From: Hirudinaria manillensis
Taxonomy: Eukaryota > Annelida > Clitellata > Hirudinida > Hirudinidae
DNA: 64,000 nucleotides
NCBI GenBank assembly: GCA_034509925.1
Contig: CM067528.1
Location: 4,643,001 to 4,707,000 of the forward strand
Reading direction: 5' to 3'
In this document: piece by piece, positions 42,201-60,712 of the stretch
Position numbering within the stretch: position 1 is the stretch's first letter
How the letters are laid out: each line of letters starts with the position of its first letter
Program-made: the position numbers and the translations under genes
Notes under the pieces: model-generated
What the model saw: the letters and a program-made list of their open reading frames with translations, nothing else
The model's database searches: none
What the model was told of the DNA's origin: nothing

Positions 42201-42744
42201 CCCCAAAAAAGTTAAACGTAGATTTTTTTTAGACCCCGGGGCGTGGGCCGTGCTATCCCTGCCGAGCGGTTGCTTCACTTTACGCCGGTGGTGGAGGTTT
42301 TAATTTGTGGACGTGCTTGGTTTCGTCTTAATTCGTTGCATGATCTAGAGGGCATGTTTTGAACTAACTTTATTTCATTTCAAAGTATTCGCCCTTGTTT
42401 TACGAGGGGGCAATTAAATGTCTGGCAACATAAAATAAAACGTTAATGCCGATTTAATATTTGGCCAGAGAGGAATTTAAATCCGAAGGCCGCCTGCCTA
42501 AAAAGGAGGGAAGAGGAAAAGCTCGACGACGTCCCTTCGAGGCCGCTCGGTCCCATGGCGACCGAAATGCCTCAATCTGCATCCGTGGCATCCAAGGTGA
42601 TTTCAAAAAATGTTTGTGTCGAAGACCGTTCTCTAAGAATTTTGAAAGACTGAATTTGGATCGTTTCAGGGTTTTGATGCTCACTCCCCCTATTCAATGC
42701 ACTCGAACAGCCTGTACCAGCAAGTTCCATCCGTCAATCGATAG
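33197..42744 (+). CDS. Class I bHLH E protein (TCF3/TCF4/TCF12, daughterless family) with tandem alternative exons
   Basis: E proteins dimerise with tissue-specific bHLH factors and bind E-boxes. Exons: 33197-33259, 35121-35205, 35767-35825, 36225-36300, 36594-36646, 37051-37114, 37186-37232, 37936-38026, 38143-38290, 38399-38587, 38859-38940, 39071-39141, 39241-39303 (LH copy 1), 39535-39759 (LH copy 2), 39820-39895, 40018-40138, 40199-40288, then bHLH copies at 40890-41035, 41794-41939 and 42058-~42196, and 42469-42596 and 42670-42744. Domains: AD1 ([11 protein letters not shown] then MFSPPVAAG), [13 protein letters not shown] then IYASDQTN, the LH/AD2 motif [12 protein letters not shown], a basic region ending QQNNARER (exon at 40199), bHLH, and [18 protein letters not shown]. 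Length is about 640 residues, as in vertebrates. In most bilaterians one gene serves all three vertebrate paralogues, so no paralogue symbol is given. Confidence 0.95.
38660..38744 (+). repeat. 19-bp tandem minisatellite in E-protein intron
   Basis: About 4.5 copies of a 19-base unit (GTTTGTTGGAATCTCACGA) lie in the intron between exons 38399-38587 and 38859-38940. Units alternate between GTTT and GGTT starts, so the array probably grew by duplication of a 38-base dimer. Confidence 0.85.
39241..39303 (+). CDS. LH/AD2 exon, copy 1 of the E-protein gene
   Basis: This 63-base exon follows TGTCAG and ends before GTAATT, and it encodes [21 protein letters not shown]. It is phase 0 at both ends, so it can be included or skipped without changing the frame. 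It repeats the conserved [12 protein letters not shown] helix of E proteins (the AD2 loop-helix region) found again in the next exon. Confidence 0.8.
39535..39759 (+). CDS. LH/AD2 exon, copy 2 (canonical) of the E-protein gene
   Basis: This 225-base exon begins [18 protein letters not shown] after a TTGGCCCAG acceptor and ends before GTGAGT, phase 0 at both ends. It carries the canonical motif plus the linker that normally follows it. Copy 1 lacks that linker. Confidence 0.8.
40890..41035 (+). CDS. bHLH exon A of the E-protein gene
   Basis: This 146-base exon (acceptor CCCGTATAG, donor AGAG|GTACT) continues NNARER with [20 protein letters not shown], a short loop ([10 protein letters not shown]) and helix 2 ([17 protein letters not shown]). 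It joins in phase to exon 42469 (AGA G|AG AGG gives RERNLNPK). It is the most diverged complete copy: the usual loop KPQTKL is QPMTRL. The first residue Leu is as in vertebrate E12. Confidence 0.9.
41101..41134 (+). promoter_or_regulatory. Cluster of three TGCATG motifs (RBFOX-type splicing enhancer candidate)
   Basis: TGCATG occurs at 41101-41106, 41114-41119 and 41129-41134, starting 66 bases after the donor of bHLH exon A, and is interleaved with CU-rich runs. UGCAUG is the RBFOX family site, and such sites downstream of an exon usually favour its inclusion. Further sense-strand copies lie at 40712, 41577, 41637 and 42337, flanking the alternative exons. The binding protein is inferred only from the motif. 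Confidence 0.5.
41794..41939 (+). CDS. bHLH exon B of the E-protein gene (canonical)
   Basis: This exon has the same length (146) and phases as exon A (acceptor AACAACCAG, donor AGAG|GTACT). It encodes [20 protein letters not shown], loop [10 protein letters not shown] and helix 2 [17 protein letters not shown], close to vertebrate E-protein bHLH domains. The first residue Val is as in E47. It is probably the main, ancestral copy. Confidence 0.92.
42058..42196 (+). CDS. bHLH exon C of the E-protein gene (diverged; possible pseudo- or terminal exon)
   Basis: After an acceptor (CACGTGTAG) the sequence gives [20 protein letters not shown], loop [10 protein letters not shown] and a helix 2 with an inserted-looking proline ([17 protein letters not shown]). 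The usual RG donor is gone. The nearest GT (CGGCAA|GTTACC) leaves phase 0 instead of 1 and would put a stop soon after the junction with exon 42469. If not spliced, the frame runs on to TAG at 42228-42230, and AATAAA occurs near 42433. It may be a decaying copy, a poison exon or an alternative last exon. It is much richer in CpG than copies A and B. Confidence 0.6.
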
Positions 42745-44372
42745 GAAAGTGCCGGGGGCGCCGACCGAGCTCCGATTCGGTGCCGGGGGGCACGCGCGGC
42801 GAGACCCGTCGACCGTAGACTTACGTGTGCCTTAAAAGTTCACGGGATCTTTTACGAGACGCCTCACCGGGCGGCTCTAAAATCTCGAACGTTTCTTTTC
42901 CATATCTACGTACCCATCACTGTCCATTCCAGCTTTATTTTTGCAGCAAAATTTCTGGGCCTTGGGTGGAAATTCGTTTCTACAGTCCGATCATCCTCTT
43001 TCCTCGAATCAAAATCAGAGGTTTTACGTTTTTAGTGCAAGCGTCGGCCCAGTCTCACTTAAACGTCGTTCGATAATCCTTAGGTTTGCCAGGAGTCGCC
43101 TGCTTTCTGCAGCACTGCACGAAGATACTTTTTAATTTAGCCATCAGTTTTTGCCGTCGACACCTTCCCGCGGGTCGTAGGCGCTTTCCTCGGCTCCTCA
43201 CGTCGGATTAGAATTCCACCCGTTTCGTGGGGTCGGTCCTGTCTTGTTAAACGACTGTTGAAATAGACTTTGGAACCAGAATCGACTCGTTCTTGCTACC
43301 GTTTTTTGATTATGTCGGACTGTTTTTTTCTTCTGTAAAAACTATTTTACTTTGTAATTTATTTCTTTCAAGTCTTGGCCTCTGAAGACTTGGATGCAGA
43401 CCTGTTTTGTAAAGTCATATGTATATAACAACTCTTGTTTTGATGTAACTTATTTCTAGAAATTTAGTTGCAAGTAGGTTTGCACGATGGCAAGGAATTT
43501 TTTGAAGTTATTTTGGTTGTAAATTAAGTTATTGGAGATGCATGGTCTGACTCGTCTCGAGATGAATTTCGTTCGCTCGGATTATCGAAGGTCGGGAAGC
43601 TTTTCATCCGTCGGACGGGTGTCACGACTCCGAGTCGAGAAGTAGACTCGTTGTTTGATCTCATTCGCTAAATTGGCCCAGTACGGTACCATTATTGCAG
43701 CCCTAGTCGCCATCGATGGCTTTTGGAAGCTCCACTATAAAGCAATTAATCGACGCGTCTGCGAGGGAGATGCGCTTGCGTTCATCGATCTTGACGTTCC
43801 TTCTTGGTGGTGGTTCTTGGCTTTCTGAGATGAACGAGTTTTCCTTTGTGTGTGTGTTACAATCATTTATTGAATTCTTCATGTACAAAAATTGTGAATC
43901 ATTGTTTTGTCCTTTTATCGCTCGGTCGCAAACCGAGGCTGAGACGTCCACTCCGGCCGACTCTACCTCTCCGGTATCGATCGTCTTGGAATCGAGTAAA
44001 TAGTCGGTCGAGATATTTAAGAATTAGAACCTTTTTATTTACAGCCAATTTATTTAGAGCCAATTTTGGACAGGTGTCCTGAAAACATTCTATTTGGGGG
44101 TGCAGCCAGTTAGATGCAGCACTGATGTGGAATAAGCCAGCAGTCACGAATTTTGGTTTGGAGTCTTGCGTAAAGTTAAATACTTTTTTGCAGTTTCCGA
44201 TTGCTATTGAGCCAAGAAACAGGGCCTTTGCGAGTTTGGCGTTGTTGCATCTCGCGAGTTAACTTAATATTTGGAGAGGAGGATTAACATGAGCTTTAAT
44301 CACCTTCATTGGGGATTTTTTATCTATTTCTGACTGGGCTGTGAATAGGGTGGCCAATTCTTATGGCAGGCA
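42745..44372. other. E-protein 3' UTR and downstream region
   Basis: The 1.6 kb after the E-protein stop is less AT-rich than the rest of the window for its first part, and should contain the 3' UTR. A minus-strand open stretch at about 43703-43825 has an acceptor-like TCATCTCAG and a stop, but no recognised product (see findings). Nothing else is supported. Confidence 0.45.
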
Positions 44373-44380
44373 GTCCTAAG

Positions 44381-45455
44381 TAGTGATCGACCGGGGCGAC
44401 AATTTTGGCCGGGACAGGGGTAGGGGGAGCGGTTGCCGGGGTTGGGGAGGCCATCTATAATAACGTTAACTAACAGTGCTTTTATTCTCTAAACATGTTG
44501 TAAACGTCAAATAATATATAAGTATGCTTATTATGTCAAAGAGATTCTGTAAAACCTGTAATAAAAAAAAAATTTCACAACGACAACTCTTCCACGCTCC
44601 GTTGCGAAAACTTAGAAAAACATTAAATCATTGATGGAATCTCATGAAAATCAAATCTTATTGAATACTAATTGATTACTGTTTTGTGAACGCAATAGTG
44701 ATGAAAGTTAAACGGTAATTTTTTTAAAACTCATAGCTTTAAGGACATCATTCCAGGTTCCACCCGATGATATTTATTTAACTCCATCGAGTTTAGGAAA
44801 CTTTCTCAGGCTCCTTTCGATGGGAGGGTGCCTGCATCTTGTTCAGGAACAGAGGAGGGTCATTCAAGCAAGGACAACGAAGTATTGAGAGAAGAAGCTT
44901 CCGAAATTACGGGAAAGAAAGCACCCGAAGCAGAGAGGGAATTGGAAGCTTACCTTTCAAAAAAGCGCATAAATAGAACGGATGACCCACTGGCCTACTG
45001 GAAAATTTACAGGAGCGAGTTACCAGGCTTGGCGAAGCTGGCAAGGATTTACCTAAGCCCACCTCCCAGTTCAAGTGATAGTGAACGGGAGTTTAAAGTG
45101 GCACAGTCTATTCAAAAAGGGAGAATTAGACTGTTGCCAAAAAAATGTTGAAACTTTAGTATTCATTAAGTATAACTTAAGAGCTCTATCGTACTCCACT
45201 AATTTGCCGGCTGTACCTGAGGACTTTAACTCTCCGAACGATATATTTTATGATTCGTCGGATGATGAATAAATTTTATTTAAGTTGACAAAGCTAAAAA
45301 TTCGACTTTTGTTTACCCCCGGCTAAACCCCGGTTGAATTTAAGCCGGGGCGGGACCGGGGCCGGGGAATGTTAAAAAGCCGGGACCGGGGCCGGGACCC
45401 CGGTGGTAAAAAAGGCCGGGGTTCAGCCGGGTCCGGGGTCCCCGGTCGTTCACTA
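44381..45455 (+). mobile_element. Non-autonomous hAT DNA transposon with 8-bp TSD
   Basis: The element is 1075 bases long. It starts TAGTGATCGACCGGGG and ends with the imperfect inverse (CCCCGGTCGTTCACTA). It is flanked by a perfect 8-base duplication GTCCTAAG (44373-44380 and 45456-45463), the TSD size of hAT elements. Subterminal DNA is rich in CCGGGG repeats. Inside (44828-45260) is the C-terminal hAT dimerisation domain: DPLAYWKIYRSELPGLAKLA, RIYLSPPPSSSDSEREF, then, after a frameshift at an A-run near 45140, NVETLVFIKYNLRALS. The N-terminal BED finger and the catalytic core are missing, so the copy cannot move by itself. Confidence 0.9.
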
Positions 45456-45463
45456 GTCCTAAG

Positions 45464-46276
45464 ACTCGCCAAGTAGCTTCTCTAGGAGAGGATCCATGAA
45501 AGCTACCAGAAAATAATTTTGGGTGGGGAGCCCCGCGATTATAGAAATTTGATTGGCTAAATGCGTTCAGGAGGATCTAATCTATAAATGCTATAAAAGC
45601 TAGACTTAAATCTCATTTTGAAAGGTCGTGGGTAGCGTTCGCGTAACGATCTTCCCGAAGCATCCGAATCTGCCTGAAATGAGGATTGAATTGATGGAAT
45701 TGTGGTTTACTGACGCTGCTGAGCAGAAACTTACGTGAATCCATTGACAAAGAGTTACTTAGATTTCCGGGAAGAATCTCCACAAGATCCTTCCTCACTT
45801 GGAGAAGGAGTGGAGGCAATAGAATTACTTTTGGCTGAGCATCTGTTTGTTGCCTCTCAAGCAGAATCAATGCGATTTGGTATCTTTTGTTGTAAATCAT
45901 GTAAAATGATTAATGACGACAATGATGGTGATGATGGTAATGATGATGGAACAGAAGCGCTTGAGTTTGACGATTAAGAGCGAACACGAAGTGTCAAATT
46001 TCGTGGTTGGATTCAAAAAGCCTTTCGAGATTTGGATCTATGAGTCTGAGTTGATACATTTAAACCAAACAAAAATGAAGCCACCTAATCGAGCCACCCT
46101 CCCACCACCACCACACAGTGCACATTTTCAGTCGAGTGAGCTGCTTGAATGCCTGCACCAGCCCATTTTATCAAAGCGAGATTATAAAGTCCACCTGACC
46201 AGCTTCTTAGCTTCTAGTTCATTAAAGGGAAATAAGTGACTTTTCGTACGATTGTTTTTGACAACTTCCAATAGTT
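45464..46276. other. Region upstream of the TMEM45-like gene, no gene seen
   Basis: Open frames on both strands (45613-45977) show no domain, splice pattern or family match that I recognise. This stretch probably holds the TMEM45 promoter and 5' UTR. Confidence 0.4.
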
Positions 46277-49124
46277 ATGGGTTCCTTCGTCGGACATATA
46301 GATGAAGCTATCTTCTTCATATTGCTTTCGTTTTGGTGGATGGCCAATAAATTTCCAGCTTACATCAAAGTGAGTACTTAAGTAACGGTTGTTGGAATTT
46401 CAGTTGAAACTTTCTGTGCATCTATTGATCTATTGGGAGCATCTCCGTGGAATAGGATGTTTTTAAGCTCTGTTTATTCAATCACTAGTAGCATTTACTT
46501 TCGACTTAATAGGCTGCATTTGCTTAGTTTTTATTTTGTGATATTACTCTATGACTCTGGGAGAGAAATTATTTCAAATGATTTGTCCACAATCAGCAAA
46601 TTATTGCTCGTCGATTGTCTCCAATCGTCATTTGCATGCGTTCGCTTCTTTGGTATTTTTGCATTTTTTTTCTTTTGTGTCCGAATTTTATTGTGAACAG
46701 CGAAGCGAAATATAGTAACACACAACGCGTTTCCTAATGATTGATTGTGCTCGTCTTTTGTATTCTAAGGTCCTCCTAAATAGTGCTCTGTCATATGAGC
46801 AATTTCTTTGTCTAGCTTTAAGATTTCGCATGGCTGACTTTGTAATTGATTTACTAATAACCATTTAGTAATTCTGGTTAGAGCGGCGTCTAAGCCCTTC
46901 TGCGTTAATATCGGCAAATGTTATTTGGTCTCAATACTACTGAAGGACTGTCAGATAAAGCGACTAGTGCTAACCAACATAAACCGGTCATTACTATGCG
47001 ATTAACAACATTTATATTTCAAGACCATCTACACTAAAGAAAGATTCATCTCGAGGATCAGCTACCCTTTGCCAGGTAAACGAAAGATACCCTTAGAAGC
47101 AATCCTGAAAACTCTTTTTCCGTTTGCAGGTAAGAATTTCAGGTGTGAACTAATTGCAAACAATTGCTCACTCGACTAAGGTATTCGCCTCCTTTAAAAA
47201 GATGGCAAATTAAACATTCCGAGAGGACCATTCATTTTGACTGCCCGATAAAATTTTTCTGTTGATAACATCGATAGTTTTATAGCTTCTATAGAGACTA
47301 ACTTGGACCTTATTTTATAGTCTGCACACTTGATTGTAGTGGTTGCATGATTAGATAAGTATTCTTTTAATCGCTTATTGCATAATTGTACATTTAAACA
47401 TTTCATTTCTTATTGAATTGATCACTGAAAGATTCTTCACAAATGGAGTGAACAAAGCGCCGACTAAAACTTATCAAATTTAAAAATTAATTAATTAATC
47501 CCGATAAGTGTATTCTTAAAATAATACTCTCGCCCCTTCCACTAAAATACCAAATTGCTCGGCTCCTCGTTCAGTTATAATCTTTATTGTGCCTGCAAAA
47601 GAGAATAAAATTTAATGTCATCGATGACAAGATATTTAGAACGAACAATAAATGTGCGTGAGAATAAATAACGGATTAAAAGGAACATTTAAAAATAATA
47701 TAGAGAATCAATAACAGTTGAACTGTGTTTAATTATCTGCCTACAACCATTTCTAACAGCTCGGTTAGCAATTGAATACCAAACGCATTCAATATTTTTA
47801 GGCTTTGCATCGATACATAATTTTTATAGAACTATGGTTATGAGTCATGACCATAACTTATGGTTAATCACATTAATTTATTTATGAATTGCTCTACAAT
47901 GTTAGGGTCACCCGACATTAAAGAGTCGAGCGCTAATCAGCATCGTAAGCTGTATCGGCAAAAGATCCGAGAGTCAAAATTGTTTTCATGCTGCTTTCAG
48001 GTCTCTTGGGAGAAATAATCTCGGAAGGACTAAACCTGACCGATGAGCATGGCGATTTTAGAAAGCTTCCCCAAATCCAGCACATGTCAATTTACACGAT
48101 CTTCATCGTCCACGGCCTCGTAGACACGTTGATGTCTTATGGTCTGCCCCTCCCAAGAGGATTGGACAACATCAGTGCTGCTGCCTGCTTCTTCTGGTTA
48201 GAATTGCCACGGACGTTTGCTTTGTGACTCTTAGGATTTAGGAAAGTTGTCTTAATGATGAGTTACATTGCTTTGGCTTTTCGTTTAAGGGTTTGTGTCG
48301 GCAGGTTTCAATACTGATTTTATTTATAGGAAGATAAACCTTCGACATGGAAAACACCGTTAATAATAATAATAATAATAATAATTTTAAAAAATATTTT
48401 TTTATTAATTAATAAATTATTAATATTATTATTTATTATTATTAGTGCGACAATAGTAATATTATTTTAATATAATGTAGAATAATATATGTTATATATA
48501 AACGTTATTAATTATTATTATTTCACAATAAATTATTATTAAAAGTTAATTTATAAATTATTAATAGGTATGGCCTGTCATTCTCGTTTCACGCCCACAT
48601 GCACGGAAAGGCAGCCTTGGAGACGATGATCCACCTCCTGCCAATCCCCATCATGTACATCACCGGAATAACGGCTTTGGCAGAGTTAATGAGACCCCAT
48701 TGCTTCTACGCCTGTACCGTTAGGATCCTATGTCTGCTCGTCCTTGGAACTTGGTTCACCCAGGCTGCTTTTGTACTTTACATCCCTTACCCCTGGCCAG
48801 GTTACTTTCACGTTTTGAACCCGGCATGACCTTTGAATAGAAGGCTTGACCTTTCGAGAATTAACGTGATCCGCAGGTAGCGACTCCAATCCACGCTGGG
48901 AGCAATCGAACGAGGGCAACGTGCACTTCATCGTGGCCACTTTCGGATTCCATCTGATCCTATCCTTCCTCGTAGTCATCGTCACCTATTCGGCAATATT
49001 CCTTTACATGAAGTTCTCCAACAAGTTGCCCTATGCTTTTCAACCCATCAGCAACGGAGTATCCCAAGCGAAACTCCTTCCTGACACCAGGAATGACGAT
49101 TACGATGACGAAGACCAAGTTTAA
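46277..49124 (+). CDS. TMEM45: TMEM45-like multi-pass membrane protein (DUF716)
   Basis: Exons: 46277 to about 46374 (MGSFVGHIDEAIFFILLSFWW), about 47040-47131 (RISYPLPGKRKIPLEAILKT), 47999-48196, 48568-48800 and 48877-49124, with the first two junctions least sure. The GHxxxxxFFIxxxxWW start, the H-containing segments IQHMSIYTIFIVHGLVDTL, LPLPRGLDNIS, FHAHMHGKAALE and LGTWFTQAAFVLYIP, and a last membrane helix before an acidic tail (DDYDDEDQV) fit the TMEM45A/B family of about 275 residues. Function of the family is poorly known; TMEM45B has been linked to membrane traffic and pain sensitivity in mammals. A long AAT/ATT tract (48361-48560) fills the intron before the fourth exon. It is convergent with the Rab gene. 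Confidence 0.85.
48361..48560. repeat. AAT/ATT-rich microsatellite tract in TMEM45 intron
   Basis: The tract starts with about nine AAT units and continues as imperfect TTA/AAT repeats for about 200 bases, ending just before the acceptor of the fourth coding exon. Confidence 0.8.
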
Positions 49125-49524
49125 CGCCAGCATCTTAAAGTTTTGTTTTAACGCTTTCATGACTCCTCTGAACATCTCGTCATCGATTTGATGATCTCGT
49201 CCTATTTCCGTTTTGTAATTAAAATAATTAATTAAATAAGACTCGAGAATAATATTTTTTCAACAAACTACAAATTCTGCACAAATTCAATTCAAAAATC
49301 CATGGACAAATTCGATTCACAAATTCTGGTAAAAAAAAAATAATAGTCGACGATTAGGAAATGCCATCGTAACGTAGAAACACGAGGGAAAAAATAAAGG
49401 GGGAACGAAGCCCTTTCGAGACTCCAAATTCGAGGGGTTGCAGCAGCTACCAGGAAGGGTGTGACTAGCAGACAAGAAAGTAAGTGACGCGTTGCATTCG
49501 TTGGACGTCTTCGTTTCTAGAGTT
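49125..49524. other. Convergent 3' regions of TMEM45-like and Rab genes
   Basis: The 400 bases between the two stop codons should contain both 3' UTRs. There are AT-rich stretches with AATAAT-type sequences near 49215-49260 and no other feature. Confidence 0.5.
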
Positions 49525-54130
<4,606 letters not shown>

Positions 54131-56335
54131 TCCAGCGAGAGAGGCAACGAGAGAGTATAATGGTCCTTCAGAGTTTTATGAATACTGGCCACGTTAATAT
54201 ATCTGTTAATATATTGTTTCGTTCACACGTCTTAAATGAGCCCGAACTACGATGATAATGGCTTTTAATGCTGCGGGAAATTGCAGGTGTGTTACGTAGG
54301 CGCACATGACATCAGCTAAGGAACAAGTTGAACAGTTATGTAGCAGAATTGATAGAACAGTTGAGCCATGAAATCTACATCATATAAGTACATCGTGTTA
54401 ATTTAACAAGAATTATTAAATCGTCGGACTTTATAGCGAAATGTTTCAATGTAAAAACATTCGAACTTCAACGATTTCAGTCATTTAAGGCATTTGATTA
54501 ACTCGTAAATAAAATAATAATCATCTCCATCTAATACAAAATTCAGAAAATTTCATCAATATTTATTAAAAAATAGATTACTTCAAGATACTCCAATAAT
54601 CAAAGACGTACTCACGACTATGTGTCATCACTTATTTGGAAGTGTGTCCGTCCATATCCAGCTATAGCGGAATAGAATTGGTATGAATCGAGTCTGGAGA
54701 AGTGATCGTTGAAACGAGCCTGCAGTTTTCCATAGGCCGATTAATTATTATGCTATGCTGTGTTCGATGATGTTCAGAGAGATCACTTTCGTGCATACAG
54801 CGTTCGCCCAATAGCGACAAATTTTCTTATTAAGAATCAGCCGTTTAGATAATCTCTATAGGTCTGTAATACTGTGATGTCTTGTTGCAATTAACGATCA
54901 AGGATGCCATTGCTATAGGCCTCGCCTATAAAATAAACAAAAAGCCTGTTTGTAAACTATTTGTTTCTACTGTGGTTTGAAAGTGTTTTATTTTCAGCTT
55001 TAAAGTAAAATAACCATTCACTGCTCGGCGAACGCTAAGCAGTTATTGTTATTATATGCATTAGATTCATTGCCATCAGAAATACTCGAGTAGAGCTAGA
55101 CGATTAACATGACCGAATAATTTACATTCAAATCTCTGTGAAGGCCACTCAGAGACTTGTAAGTACGTAATTGATCAGGGCAAGGTTTTCCCTTCGATGT
55201 CTGAAAAGCTCAAAGGGTTCTCGCAAAACAATCATCCCTCTTTGGCTCACAGGACGATATTCCCCACCACCATCGTTATTACTGCCTGACCACTTTATTT
55301 GTCGGTTTTATTAGAAGATCGATACAAGCAATTTAGCCCAAGATTTCACAACAAATTAGAACTAAATGTAAAACAAGTTAAGGTTAGGATCCATCAATCG
55401 ACAAACTATTTTCATCGCTTGTCATAACATCAAGTACGAGGATTGAACTGCCATTTAAAGTGCTACACGATCAGAAGTGATTCAGCGCCTGGCGATGAAT
55501 TATTTCTAAATTAAGAACCAAATGCAGTGAAACTGATACCCGATCGGCTTCCGAGGGAGTCTTGCGGAAGCGGGGCTTCCGACGATCAAGCGAAAATATC
55601 CAACTATTTATAGCGTTCGACGACATTAGGGACCCCTGGTACGTAATTAATCATGGCGAAAGTTTCACGAATTTCTATCGCAAACTGAGTAAATCGATTA
55701 AATAAAGTACACACGCTTTAAAACCTTTCAAAGAGCATGCTTCACTCGGACACAAGCAAAGCATAATTTCTCTCTCCTGACACTCAACTCAACTCCACGA
55801 GCGCCCCCACACGGCAGACGAGAAAATAGCCCTCGATCGGCCGAATAGAAAACCGTAAGCTGAATTCAACGTCCACAGTGGCCATTTGAATTTGTAAGTT
55901 TATAAGTTCTCAGAGAAAATATTACAACAACTGCTATGCAATCTGGTAGCAAAGATCGAATATAAACATAATTTTACTTGGGACATTAAATCAAAAAAAG
56001 TAATTATTTCAATACAAAATACAAATTTTTTGACAAATCAGTATTTCTATCACAACTGATTTCCCAATACCTGAGGGAATGGTGACGAGCAGCCACACTC
56101 GGAGGAAAAAAACTCATCCAAACCTAAAGCTCTAGTCTATGTACACCGACTAAGCACGGGACCGTTTTTTTGTCCGACACCCCAACGTCCGAGAGATGGC
56201 CCTGCATCCTCGCCCCCGCGAGTCGGTGCGGTCTGCCGGCGACTCTTCCGTCGTCGAAGATGCCGAGGAAACGAGTTTCGAGCGAAAAATCCGTCGCCGG
56301 GAAACGACAAACATCGCTCCTCGCACGAGCGCGCA
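54131..56335. other. Upstream region of the Rab gene and 3' region of STK11, no gene seen
   Basis: The 2.2 kb gap separates the Rab ATG from the STK11 stop, both genes lying on the minus strand. Short frames only; no domain, repeat family or RNA gene was recognised. The stretch 55740-55870 is less AT-rich and may belong to the Rab promoter region or the STK11 3' UTR. Confidence 0.45.

Positions 56336-60712
<4,377 letters not shown>

Noticed and set aside
45613..45977. Overlapping frames on both strands upstream of TMEM45
   Set aside because: Neither shows a known family, a start context or splice continuity. Kept only as unassigned upstream DNA.
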